Of a stretch of DNA of 64,000 bases, positions 19,889-28,590 are shown one piece after another. The DNA comes from Variovorax sp. TBS-050B (lineage in GTDB: Bacteria > Pseudomonadota > Gammaproteobacteria > Burkholderiales > Burkholderiaceae_C): positions 248,001 through 312,000 of the forward strand of contig NZ_JARXYR010000001.1 of NCBI RefSeq assembly GCF_029893635.1, in the 5' to 3' direction. Under the pieces are notes generated by a model. It was given only the letters and a program-made list of their open reading frames with translations, ran no database searches and was not told the origin of the DNA. Positions within the stretch are counted from its first letter, which is position 1; every line of letters starts with the position of its first letter. The translations under genes were made by a program, and so were the position numbers.

Positions 19889-20311
19889 ATGTCCCGGGTT
19901 CGCCTCCTCGTCCTTTGGCTCATGCTGTTCGCCGTGCCCCTGCAGGCATTCGCGGCGGCAGCCATGGTCTTCTGCGGACCGGGCGCGCCGGGCGCCCCGG
20001 CGGTGGCAGGCAGCATGGCGCATGACCATGCGGCGCCGCATGCGCATGGCAGCGATGCGGCCCATGCGGACCACCACCATGCGCTCGCGCACGACGACGG
20101 CGACGGCGACGGTGCCGACCCGACCTCGCATGCATCGTCCTCCGACACCCTGCACAAGTGCGGCAGCTGCGCCGCCTGCCATGCGACGGCGATCGCCTGC
20201 ACGCCCGAGCTGCTGGCGTTCCAGGGCCTGCCGCGCGCCGACCTGAGCGAGCCGCCCGCCGCGGTGGCCACGGTCGCGCCGCGCCTTCTCGACAAACCTC
20301 CTCGCGCCTGA
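19889..20311 (+). CDS. His-rich exported protein with CxxC-xxC motif, copper-cluster type (DUF2946-like)
   Basis: 140 residues. A signal peptide (about 1-23) precedes a His/Asp-rich stretch (AHADHHHALAHDDGDGDG) and a cysteine motif KCGSCAACHATA, resembling DUF2946-like proteins of copper-resistance loci. It probably binds metal in the periplasm; this is inferred from composition and neighbours. There is no good ribosome binding site ahead of the ATG at 19889, and the 166-bp upstream region is shared with the divergent DUF2231 gene. Confidence 0.7.
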   Translation: MSRVRLLVLWLMLFAVPLQAFAAAAMVFCGPGAPGAPAVAGSMAHDHAAPHAHGSDAAHADHHHALAHDDGDGDGADPTSHASSSDTLHKCGSCAACHATAIACTPELLAFQGLPRADLSEPPAAVATVAPRLLDKPPRA

Positions 20312-20443
20312 GGCGTTCGTGCGTCCGCAGTCCGGCAACGGGCTGCGGCGAACGCGCGCACGCACACCCATGCATCGCCTGCGCCATGCGTGCCCGTCCG
20401 GGGCCGCGCCGGCGCATCCCGTTCATGAACCCGCGAGGACGCC

Positions 20444-20764
20444 ATGTTCCATTCATCGCCAGCCCGGTGGCTGGCCGTCATTCCCATCGCCGCGGCGGCG
20501 CTCGCCGCCGCAGCCCAGCCGACGCCGGCGCCTGCCGCGCGCGCGCCGGCCGTTCCCGCCTACAAAAGCGCCTTCGAGGGCTACCAGCCGTTCGCCGACG
20601 CGCAGCCGATTCCCTGGAAGGAGGCCAACGAGACCGTGCACCGCCGCGGCGGCTGGCGCGCCTATGCGAAGGAGGCGGCGGGGCCTTCGGAAGGCGGCGC
20701 CGCCGCGGATCCGCACGCGGGCCATGCGAGGCCCGCGCCGCCGGCAGCGGAGAAGAAGCCATGA
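20444..20764 (+). CDS. Small exported protein of heavy-metal efflux clusters
   Basis: 106 residues. A signal peptide (about 1-24) is followed by a conserved-looking core, YKSAFEGYQPFADAQPIPWK with ANETVHRRGGWRAYAKEA, which I associate with small proteins placed just upstream of CzcC/TolC-type genes in betaproteobacterial metal clusters. The C terminus is His/Pro/Ala-rich. Biochemical role unknown. Its stop overlaps the start of the outer-membrane channel gene (ATGA), which supports a functional link. Confidence 0.75.
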   Translation: MFHSSPARWLAVIPIAAAALAAAAQPTPAPAARAPAVPAYKSAFEGYQPFADAQPIPWKEANETVHRRGGWRAYAKEAAGPSEGGAAADPHAGHARPAPPAAEKKP

Positions 20765-22194
20765 AGGCCGCGCACAGGGGCCTGGTCCGCCGCTCGGCCG
20801 TTGCCGCGGCCGCCATGGTGCTCGCGGGTTGCGCCTCGGTCGGCATCGACGGCGCGCTGCAGGCCACCAACGCCGACGCCGCATCGTTCACCGACGGCAG
20901 GCTCGAACTGAGCCGCACCGCGGCGCAGCGCGACCGGCGCGCGGCGCTGACGCAGGAACTGCTGTCGCGGCCGCTGTCGCAGAGTGATGCGGTCCAGCTC
21001 GCCCTGGCCAACAGCCCCGCGGTGCAGGTGCTGGTCGCACAAGGCTGGGCCGACATCGCTGCGGCCGACCAGCGGGGCCGCCTGGCCAACCCCGTCTTCT
21101 CGTTCGAGCGGATGCGCATGGGCAGCGAACTCGAACTGGGGCGCCTGCTCTCGTTCGGGCTCGTGGACCTGATCCTGCTGCCGCAGCGCCTGTCGATCTC
21201 GAAGGGCCTGTCGCGCCAGGCCCAGGTGCAGCTCACGGCGAGCGTGGTCGATCAGGTCACGCAGGTGCGGCAGGCCTGGGTGCGCGCCGTGGCCGCGCAG
21301 CAGATGCTGACGTATGCCGAACAGGTTCACCGCGCCGCGCAGGCCAGCGCCGAGCTCGCGCGCCGCATGCAGCGCATCGGCAATTTCAGCAAGCTGCAGC
21401 GCGCGCGGCAGCAGGTCTTCTATGCCGATGCCGCCACGCAGCTCGCGGCGGCCCGGCATGCCGGCACCGCCGCGCGCGAGGAACTGGTGCGCGCGCTCGG
21501 CCTTGACGATGCGCAGGCCGCGCAACTCGCGTTGCCCGAGCGCCTGCCCGACCTGCCGAAGACGCCGCGCGATGCGAAGGAGGTGGCCGCCACCGCGACC
21601 GAACAGCGCCTGGACGTCCGGCTCGCGCGCGCGCAGCTCGACGTGGCGGGCCGCTCGCAGGGCCTGAACCTGCTGTCGACCTTCGTCGACGTGGAAGTGG
21701 GCGGCCGCCGCGACACGGTGTTCGACAACGCCGAAGGCACGAAGCACACGCGCCGCGGCTTCGAGGCGGACATCCGCCTGCCGCTGTTCGACTGGGGCTC
21801 GGCGCAGCGCGATGCGCTCAATGCGCAGTCGATCGCCGCCGCCAACCGCTACGACGCCGTGGTGCGCGGCGCCTCCTCGCAGCTGCGCGAGGGCTATTCC
21901 GCCTACCGCACCGCCTACGACATCGCGCGGCACTACCGCGACGAGATCGTGCCGCTGCGACAGGCCATGGCCGACGAGAACGTGCTGCGCTACAACGGCA
22001 TGCTGATCGGCGTCTTCGAGCTGCTGGCCGAAGCGCGCGACCAGATCGCCAGCGTGAGCAACGCCATCCAGGCGCAGCAGCAGTTCTGGCTTGCCGATGC
22101 GGCGCTCTCCGCGTCCGTCATGGGCAAGCCCACGCCCGTGGCCGGTGCGATGCCCGCCACCACCGGTGCGGCCGACGCCGGCGCCGCGCACTGA
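20761..22194 (+). CDS. TolC/CzcC-family outer-membrane efflux lipoprotein
   Basis: 477 residues, normal for the family. A lipobox LAGC lies at about 22-25. Two OEP-type halves are visible: SQSDAVQLALANSPAVQVL with QGWADIAAADQRGRLANP, and later VAATATEQRLDVRLARAQLD. Such channels join an RND or MFS pump through a periplasmic adaptor. No pump or adaptor follows here; the next genes encode a multicopper oxidase, a cupredoxin and a CusF-like protein. It could serve an unlinked CusBA-type pump. Confidence 0.9.
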   Translation: MKAAHRGLVRRSAVAAAAMVLAGCASVGIDGALQATNADAASFTDGRLELSRTAAQRDRRAALTQELLSRPLSQSDAVQLALANSPAVQVLVAQGWADIAAADQRGRLANPVFSFERMRMGSELELGRLLSFGLVDLILLPQRLSISKGLSRQAQVQLTASVVDQVTQVRQAWVRAVAAQQMLTYAEQVHRAAQASAELARRMQRIGNFSKLQRARQQVFYADAATQLAAARHAGTAAREELVRALGLDDAQAAQLALPERLPDLPKTPRDAKEVAATATEQRLDVRLARAQLDVAGRSQGLNLLSTFVDVEVGGRRDTVFDNAEGTKHTRRGFEADIRLPLFDWGSAQRDALNAQSIAAANRYDAVVRGASSQLREGYSAYRTAYDIARHYRDEIVPLRQAMADENVLRYNGMLIGVFELLAEARDQIASVSNAIQAQQQFWLADAALSASVMGKPTPVAGAMPATTGAADAGAAH

Positions 22195-22223
22195 CCTCCC
22201 TTCCACCGATGGAACCCAACGAC

Positions 22224-23639
22224 ATGACAAGCAGACGCAATTTCCTCGGCGGCGCCGGTGCGATCACCGGCGCCATCGCGGCCGCGGCCGTGAGCAGGGC
22301 GGCCATGGCCGCCTTGCCCGAGCCCGTGCTGCAGACCCGGCCCGACACCATGCCGCCGCTCGTGCCCGCGAACGGCCGGCCCTACGACCCCGTGGTCACG
22401 CTCAACGGCTGGACCCTGCCCTGGCGCATGAACAACGGCGTCAAGGAGTTCCACCTGGTGGCCGAGCCGGTGGTGCGCGAGATGGCGCCGGGCTTCAAGG
22501 CCAACCTCTGGGGCTACAACGGCCAGTCGCCCGGCCCGACGATCGAGGTGGTCGAGGGCGACCGGGTGCGCATCTTCGTGACCAACAAGCTGCCCGAGCA
22601 CACCAGCGTGCACTGGCACGGCCAGCGCCTGCCCAACGGCATGGACGGCGTCTCGGGCCTGACGCAGCCGCCGATCCGGCCCGGCAAGACCTTCGTCTAC
22701 GAATTCGTGGCGCGGCGGCCCGGCACCTTCATGTACCACCCGCATGCGGACGAGATGACGCAGATGGCGATGGGCATGATGGGCTTCTGGGTCACGCACC
22801 CAAAGGGCGAGCATCCGCTGATCGAGAAGGTGGACCGCGACTTCGTGTTCCTGCTCAACGCCTACGACGTCGAGCCCGGCAGCGCGACGCCCAGGATCAT
22901 GACCATGCTCGACTTCAACCTCTGGTCGTGGAACAGCCGCATCTTCCCGGGCATCGATTCGCTCAACGTGCGGCTCAACGACAAGGTGCGCATCCGCATC
23001 GGCAACCTGACGATGACCAACCACCCGATGCATCTGCACGGGCACGAGTTCCAGGTCACGGGCACCGACGGCGGTCCCACGCCGAAGAGCACGCGCCTGC
23101 ACGAGGTGACCACCGACGTGGCCGTCGGCCAGATGCGGCAGATCGAGTTCCTGGCCGACGAGGAGGGCGACTGGGCCTTCCACTGCCACAAGAGCCATCA
23201 CACGATGAACGCGATGGGGCACGACGTGCCCACGATGATCGGCCTCGACCACAAGGACGTGGCGCGCCAGATCACGAGCCTCGTGCCCGACTACATGGTC
23301 ATGGGCGAGCGCGGCATGGCGGACATGGCCGAGATGGAGATGCCCCTGCCCGACAACACCGCGCCGATGATGACCGGCGAGGGACCGTTCGGCTCGGTCG
23401 AGATGGGCGGCATGTTCAGCGTCGTCAAGGTGCGCAGGCACCAGAAGCCCGGCGACTACGGCAACCCCGGATGGTTCAAGCACCCGCGGGGCACGGTCGC
23501 CTACGAGTTCGACGGCGCGCCCGCCGAGCCGCCGCGCCGGCGCGATGCGGGCGCGGCCGCGATGCCCGCGCGGAACATGCCGGCCCGCAACATCGAAGTG
23601 CAGGTGCGCAAGCCCCGCGGCGGCCATGCCGGGCACTGA
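22224..23639 (+). CDS. Multicopper oxidase, Tat-exported, with Met-rich C-terminal region
   Basis: 471 residues. A twin-arginine signal SRRNFLGG opens the protein. The copper motifs HWHG (130-133), HPH (172-174), HPMHLHGH (267-274) and HCHKSHHTM (320-328) are all present, so type 1 and the trinuclear centre look intact. It probably oxidises Cu(I) in the periplasm. Downstream are Met-rich pieces (MADMAEMEMPLP) typical of copper-tolerance oxidases. The ATG at 22224 has GGAA upstream; an in-frame ATG at 22209 lacks any purine-rich site. Confidence 0.92.
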   Translation: MTSRRNFLGGAGAITGAIAAAAVSRAAMAALPEPVLQTRPDTMPPLVPANGRPYDPVVTLNGWTLPWRMNNGVKEFHLVAEPVVREMAPGFKANLWGYNGQSPGPTIEVVEGDRVRIFVTNKLPEHTSVHWHGQRLPNGMDGVSGLTQPPIRPGKTFVYEFVARRPGTFMYHPHADEMTQMAMGMMGFWVTHPKGEHPLIEKVDRDFVFLLNAYDVEPGSATPRIMTMLDFNLWSWNSRIFPGIDSLNVRLNDKVRIRIGNLTMTNHPMHLHGHEFQVTGTDGGPTPKSTRLHEVTTDVAVGQMRQIEFLADEEGDWAFHCHKSHHTMNAMGHDVPTMIGLDHKDVARQITSLVPDYMVMGERGMADMAEMEMPLPDNTAPMMTGEGPFGSVEMGGMFSVVKVRRHQKPGDYGNPGWFKHPRGTVAYEFDGAPAEPPRRRDAGAAAMPARNMPARNIEVQVRKPRGGHAGH

Positions 23640-23694
23640 CGCGGTGCCCTTGAACCTCCTTCCCCCTCCCTACCCATTGAAAAAAGGACAACCC

Positions 23695-24201
23695 ATGAGA
23701 AAAGCATTCCGCAACACCGCTCTCGCCGCGCTGCTGGCCCTGGCGGGCGCGGCGGCCTGCGCCGCGGGCGATCATGCCGGCGGCCACGGCCACGGCCACG
23801 GCCATGACGCCGGCGAAGCCATCGGCAGGCCCGGCAACGCCGCCAGGGCCACGCGCACGGTGAAGGTCGACATGACCGACGACATGCGCTTCAGCCCCGC
23901 GCGCATCACGGTGCGGCAGGGCGAGACCGTCCGCTTCGTCGTCAGGAACGCGGGCGCGCTGAAGCACGAGCTCGTGCTCGGCACCGAGAAGGAACTGCAG
24001 GCGCACTACGAGGCCATGAAGAAGAACCCCGAGATGGAACACGCGGACCCGAACATGGTGACGCTGGACGCGGGCCGCAGCGGGGAGATCGTGTGGCAGT
24101 TCACCAGGGCCGGGCGCGTCGACTTCGGCTGCCTGCAGCCGGGCCACTACGACGCGGGCATGAAAGGCGCCGTGACGGTGGCGAAGACCGGCGCGAAGTA
24201 A
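23695..24201 (+). CDS. Periplasmic cupredoxin with His-rich N terminus
   Basis: 168 residues. A signal peptide (1-24) is followed by a GHGHGHGH stretch (30-37) and a plastocyanin-like domain. Type 1 copper ligands are His91 (LKHELV), Cys146, His151 and Met156 (GCLQPGHYDAGM). It may carry electrons or copper for the adjacent multicopper oxidase. AAGGA precedes the ATG. It is 55 bp after the oxidase and 15 bp before the CusF-like gene. Confidence 0.9.
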   Translation: MRKAFRNTALAALLALAGAAACAAGDHAGGHGHGHGHDAGEAIGRPGNAARATRTVKVDMTDDMRFSPARITVRQGETVRFVVRNAGALKHELVLGTEKELQAHYEAMKKNPEMEHADPNMVTLDAGRSGEIVWQFTRAGRVDFGCLQPGHYDAGMKGAVTVAKTGAK

Positions 24202-24216
24202 CGCAGGAGCAGAACC

Positions 24217-24564
24217 ATGGCAGCGAAGATCAGTTTCATTTCACGCATGGCACTGGCGGCGGCAATGGCCGCAGCGGGCTTTTCGGGTGCCGCCGTCGCC
24301 CAGACGGCGGCACCGGCAGCGAACGCCCCCGCCGCGGCGGCCGAGCTGGCCGACGGCGAGATCCGCAAGATCGACAAGGAGAACAGGAAGCTCACCATCA
24401 AGCACGGCCCGCTCAAGAGCCTGGACATGCCCAGCATGACCATGGTCTTCGGCGTGCGCGACGAGACGATGCTGGAGACGCTCCAGGCCGGCGACAAGGT
24501 GCGGTTCGATGCGGCGAAGGTGGATGGGAAGATCGTGGTCACGCACATCGAACCTGCGCGCTGA
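24217..24564 (+). CDS. CusF-like periplasmic copper-binding protein
   Basis: 115 residues. The signal peptide ends near AVAQ (about 29). The CusF metal site is visible as KHGPLKSLDMPSMTMVF: His63, Met74 and Met76 match the Cu(I)/Ag(I) ligands, while the capping Trp of E. coli CusF is Met71. CusF normally hands copper to CusB; no CusB is present here. AGGAG lies upstream of the ATG. It ends the copper cluster, 10 bp from the convergent tarD. Confidence 0.9.
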   Translation: MAAKISFISRMALAAAMAAAGFSGAAVAQTAAPAANAPAAAAELADGEIRKIDKENRKLTIKHGPLKSLDMPSMTMVFGVRDETMLETLQAGDKVRFDAAKVDGKIVVTHIEPAR

Positions 24565-24574
24565 ACGGCCGCCG

Positions 24575-25742
24575 CTACGGCGCCAGCGCCCGCATCTGCG
24601 CGATCAGGTCCGCCTTGCCCTCGAAGCCGATGCCCGGCAGCGGCGGCAGCGTGACATGGCCGTTGTCGACCTTCACTCCGTCGGGGAAGCCGCCGTACGG
24701 CTGGAACAGGTCCGGGTAGCTCTCGTTGCCGCCCAGCCCCAGCCCTGCGGCGATCGCCAGCGACATCTGGTGGCCGCCGTGCGGAATGCAGCGTGAGGCC
24801 GACCAGCCGTGGTCCTTGAGCATGTCGAGCGTGCGCAGGTACTCGACCAGGCCGTAGCTCAGCGCGCAGTCGAACTGCAGCCAGTCGCGGTCGGGCCGCA
24901 TGCCGCCGTGGCGGATCAGGTTGCGCGCGTCCTGCATCGAGAACAGGTTCTCGCCCGTGGCCATGGGGCCGGCGTAGACCTCGCCGAGCTTCGCCTGCAG
25001 TCTCGTAGTCGAGCGGATCGCCGGCTTCCTCGTACCAGAAGAGCGGGTACTGGGAGAGCGCGCGGCCGTAGTCGATCGCGGTCTGCAGGTCGAAGCGTCC
25101 GTTGGCATCCACGGCGAGCTGCTGGCCCGGCCCGAGGATCTTCAGCACCGACTCGATGCGCTCGCAGTCCTCCGCGAGCGTGGCGCCGCCGATCTTCATC
25201 TTGACCACCGAGTAGCCGCGTTCGAGATAGCTGCCCATCTCGCGCCGCAGGCCCTCGAGGCCCTTGCCGGGGTAGTAGTAGCCGCCGGCCGCATACACGA
25301 ACACGCGCGGGTTCGGCGTGCCGTTGCCGTAGCGCTCGGCGAGCAACTGGTAGAGCGGCTTGCCGGCGATCTTGGCGACGGCGTCCCACACCGCCATGTC
25401 GATGGTGCCCACCGCCACCGAGCGTTCGCCGTGGCCGCCGGGCTTCTCGTTGATCATCATGCGGGCCCAGATCCTGTGCGGATCGAGGTTGTCGCCGGTC
25501 TCGTCCAGCAGCGTGGCGGGCTCGGCCTCGAGCAGCCGCGGCAGGAAGCGCTCGCGGATCAGGCCGCCCTGGCCGTAGCGGCCGTTGGAGTTGAAGCCGT
25601 AGCCCACGACCGGCCGCCCGTCGCGGACCACGTCGGTGACCACGGCGACGAGGCTCAGGGTCATCTTCGAGAAGTCGATGTAGGCGTTACGGATGTCCGA
25701 CTGGATGGGACGCGTGGACTCGAGGATGTTGACGATTTTCAT
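24575..25742 (-). pseudogene. tarD: D-tartrate dehydratase (TarD-like, enolase superfamily), frameshifted
   Basis: The N-terminal frame (to Glu247) and the following frame together read as a full enolase-superfamily acid-sugar dehydratase, closely like Bradyrhizobium TarD as recalled (IRNAYIDFSKMT, GYGFNSNGRYGQGG). Catalytic positions are intact: KMK (181-183), VDANGRF (Asp212), WYEE (Glu238), GEN, and HGGHQM in the second frame. The frame breaks at an extra T on the plus strand at 25001, changing DYELQAK to DYETAGE. Total length is 389 codons plus one base, so a single-base insertion or a sequencing error explains it. The normal product dehydrates D-tartrate to oxaloacetate. It is last in a four-gene operon. 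Confidence 0.85.
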
Positions 25743-25797
25743 GAACGCTTGCGTGTGCTTGAGGAAGAGAGAACGAAGAAGGCGGAGCGGGGCGGGT

Positions 25798-26502
25798 TCA
25801 GCGGTGCAGCGAGGCGCCGCCGCACACCGCGATGTCCTGCCCGGTGATCGCGGCCGCCGGCGCGGAGAGCAGAAAGCCGACCAGCGCGGCGATCTCCTCG
25901 GGCGCGATCAGCCGGCCGATCGGCGGCAGCCGCGGCGCGCTGGCGGCGCGCGCGGGGTCCTGAAGCATGGGGGTCCGGGTGGCGCCGGGCGACACCACGT
26001 TGATCGTCACGCCGCGGTCCGCGACCTCCGCGGCCCAGCTGCGCGCGAGCGCGACGAGCGCGGCCTTGGTGGCGGCGTACTGCCCGCGGCCCGGCATGCC
26101 GTGCGACACGCGGCTGCCGACGAACACCACGCGCCCGCGTCCGCGCGCGGCCATCGCCGGCACCAGCGCATCGGCCAGCCGCGTGGCCGCGTCGACGTGC
26201 AGGCGCCACATCAGTTCGCCGCCCGCATGGTCGAGTTCGCCGAGCGGGCCGACGCGCAGCACGCCGGCCGCATGGACGAGCGCGTCGGCATCGCGCAGCC
26301 CGGCCGCGGCGCGCGCGAGGGCGGCCGCGTTGCCCAGGTCCGCCGTCGCATGCGCGAAGCCTTCGTGCGAGAGCGTCGGCGCCGCGAGGTCCAGCCCGCT
26401 CACGCGCCAGCCCTGTTCCAGCAGCAGCGTCGCGATGGCGCGGCCGATGCCGCTGCTGCTGCCCGTCACCACGGCATGCGGCGCGGCGCTGTCATTCGAC
26501 AC
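25798..26502 (-). CDS. Short-chain dehydrogenase/reductase (SDR)
   Basis: 234 residues. The cofactor motif TGSSSGIG (about 13-20), the catalytic YAATK and the structural HAAGV are present, so the enzyme looks active with NAD(H) or NADP(H). The C terminus ends AVCGGASLHR, usual for classical SDRs. The substrate is unknown; in this operon a hydroxy acid related to tartrate is plausible. Its start overlaps the end of the Bug gene by 11 bp. Confidence 0.9.
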   Translation of the reverse strand: MSNDSAAPHAVVTGSSSGIGRAIATLLLEQGWRVSGLDLAAPTLSHEGFAHATADLGNAAALARAAAGLRDADALVHAAGVLRVGPLGELDHAGGELMWRLHVDAATRLADALVPAMAARGRGRVVFVGSRVSHGMPGRGQYAATKAALVALARSWAAEVADRGVTINVVSPGATRTPMLQDPARAASAPRLPPIGRLIAPEEIAALVGFLLSAPAAAITGQDIAVCGGASLHR

Positions 26503-27466
26503 GGATGTTGCCCTCGGTGATGATCTTCTTCGAGCGTTCCATGTCGGCCTGCTGGAACTTCGCGAAGTCCTCCACGCTGCCGGGCGTCAGCAGCAGCCCC
26601 TGCGCGCCCAGCGTCTCGCGCATGTCGCCGCCCAGCGCCTTGTTGACCTCGGCGTTGAGCCTCTGCGCGATCGCGGCCGGCAGCTTCGCCGGGCCCCAGA
26701 GGCCGTACCAGCTGTAGAACTCGTAGCCCGGGATGGTCTCGGCCACGGTCGGGACGTTGGGCAGGCTCGCCGCGCGCTGTGCCGAGGTGACGGCCACCAC
26801 GCGCAGCATGCCGCTCTTGTGGTACTGCAGCGAGCCGAGGATCGGGTCGATGAAGCCGTCGATCTGCCCGCCGATCAGGTCCTGGAACGCGGGCGCCGTG
26901 CCCTTGTACGGCACGATCAGGTAGTCGAGTCCGCCCGCGCGCTTGAGCAGCTCGGTCGACAGATGCCCGGCCGAGCCGACGGAGCCCACGGCGAAGCTCA
27001 GCTTGCCGGGGTGGGCGCGGGCATGGGCGATCAGTGACTTGATGTCGGTGATCGGCAGGTTCTTGTTGATCGCCACCGACAGAGGCGCCTTCGCGACCAG
27101 CGCCACCGGCGTGAAGTCGCGCACCACCTCGTAGGGCACCGACTTCATGGTCATGGGCGCCGTCGTGAAGGTGGAGGCATTGAACAGCAGCGTGTAGCCG
27201 TCGGCCGGCGCCTTCGCCACCACGTCGGCGCCGATCACGCCGTTGCCGCCGGGGCGGTTGTCGACGACGAAGGACTGGCCCGTCTGCTCGCCGAGCTTCT
27301 GCGCGAGCATGCGGCCCACGGTGTCGAGCGTGCCGCCGGGCGGGAACGGGATCACCACGCGCACCGGGCGGCTCGGCCAGGCCGGCGCCTGCGCCAGGGC
27401 GGTCGCGCCGGTGCCGGCGAGCACGAGGCCGGCGAGCGCGGCACGGACGAAATTCTTGCGTTGCAT
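26492..27466 (-). CDS. Tripartite tricarboxylate transporter substrate-binding protein (Bug family)
   Basis: 324 residues. A signal peptide ending near LAQA is followed by WPSRPVRVVIPFPPGG and by FVVDNRPGGNGVIGADVVAKAPADGYT (seen as GGNGVIGADVVAKAPADGY), the standard Bug motifs. It is the likely periplasmic receptor for the acid degraded by the flanking aldolase, SDR and TarD. The permease is not in the operon. AAGGAG lies ahead of the ATG at 27466. Confidence 0.93.
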   Translation of the reverse strand: MQRKNFVRAALAGLVLAGTGATALAQAPAWPSRPVRVVIPFPPGGTLDTVGRMLAQKLGEQTGQSFVVDNRPGGNGVIGADVVAKAPADGYTLLFNASTFTTAPMTMKSVPYEVVRDFTPVALVAKAPLSVAINKNLPITDIKSLIAHARAHPGKLSFAVGSVGSAGHLSTELLKRAGGLDYLIVPYKGTAPAFQDLIGGQIDGFIDPILGSLQYHKSGMLRVVAVTSAQRAASLPNVPTVAETIPGYEFYSWYGLWGPAKLPAAIAQRLNAEVNKALGGDMRETLGAQGLLLTPGSVEDFAKFQQADMERSKKIITEGNIRVE

Positions 27467-27527
27467 GTCTCTTGTCTCCTTCTGGTTGTTCGAGGCGCGG
27501 TGCCGTGCCGCGCGCGGGGCGTGCGGG

Positions 27528-28469
27528 TCAGCGCTTCGGCAGCAACCCCGCCTGCTCGACGGCGGCACGCAGCGCCGCCATCTCCTGCGCATTCGGCGCC
27601 TCGGTCGGCGGGCGCACGGTGGCATTGGCCAGCACGCCGGCCAGGTACATGCCGCCCTTCATGCGCGCATGCGCCTCGCCGGTCGGCTCGCCGCCGCCGT
27701 ACACCGCGTCCTTGAGCGGCGTGATCACGGCCTGCACCGCCATCGCCTTCTTCAGGTCGCCGGCCTTGACCGCATTCCACAGGTCGATGATCAGCTGCGG
27801 GATGAAGGTCGCGAAGCCGACCAGCGCGCCGTCCACGCCCTGCACCATCGAGGCCAGCAGGTATTCGTCGTGGCAGGTGAGGATGGCCTTCGAGGCGTCG
27901 GCCTCGCGGATCGCCTGGATGTCGCGGGCGTACTTGTTCATGTCGCGCTGGCCGACCTTGAAGGCCTGCAGGTAGGGCAGGCGGGCGAGGTCGGCGAGCA
28001 GCTGCGAGGAGTAGGAGGCGCGCGTCCAGGCCGGGTACACGTGGCACACCAGGTCGCATTCGGGCGCGGCGCGGTGGATGGCCTCGAAGTACTGCAGCGC
28101 ATGGCCGGGCGTGAAGCCGAAGCGCAGCCAGTGGTGCGGCGGCATCACGTCGAGCGCCACCGCGCCCGCGGCCGCCGCGGCGCGCGCATGCTCGGCGGCC
28201 TCGGCCAGGCCCTCGCAGACGATCGACGAGATCACGGGCATGCGGCCCTTCAGTTCGTCGGCCACGATGCGCGTGACTTCGGCACGCTCGGCGGGGGTGA
28301 GCGAGAACACCTCGCCGGTGTGGCCGTTGGTCATGACCGCGACCACGCCGTCGTGCCCCGCGAGCCAGCTCGCCAGCTTGCGCAGCGCCGGTTCGTCGAT
28401 GCGGTGGTCGGCGGTGAAGGGGCAGGAAATGGCGGGAATGATCCCGCGATAATTCGCGATGGAAGGCAT
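27528..28469 (-). CDS. Dihydrodipicolinate synthase/N-acetylneuraminate lyase family aldolase or dehydratase
   Basis: 313 residues, normal for class I DHDPS/NAL enzymes. Schiff-base Lys171 lies in AFKVGQRD and the partner Tyr145 in CHVYPA; GRMPVISSI is a typical strand. Members include 2-keto-3-deoxy sugar acid aldolases and ketodeoxyglucarate dehydratases, and a keto-acid substrate fits this operon. It is the first gene of the operon with Bug, SDR and tarD, and is divergent from a LysR regulator across 121 bp. ATG at 28469 is chosen since upstream codons are not domain-like. Confidence 0.88.
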   Translation of the reverse strand: MPSIANYRGIIPAISCPFTADHRIDEPALRKLASWLAGHDGVVAVMTNGHTGEVFSLTPAERAEVTRIVADELKGRMPVISSIVCEGLAEAAEHARAAAAAGAVALDVMPPHHWLRFGFTPGHALQYFEAIHRAAPECDLVCHVYPAWTRASYSSQLLADLARLPYLQAFKVGQRDMNKYARDIQAIREADASKAILTCHDEYLLASMVQGVDGALVGFATFIPQLIIDLWNAVKAGDLKKAMAVQAVITPLKDAVYGGGEPTGEAHARMKGGMYLAGVLANATVRPPTEAPNAQEMAALRAAVEQAGLLPKR

Positions 28470-28590
28470 GCTGTGTCCGTCTCCGTGGTTCGAGGTGCAG
28501 GTATGGCGGCATCTTCGGCCGACGGGCCGCGCGCCGTCCAATACTCGAATCGCATACAACTATTCAACCCACCCACCGACCACGCTGCGC

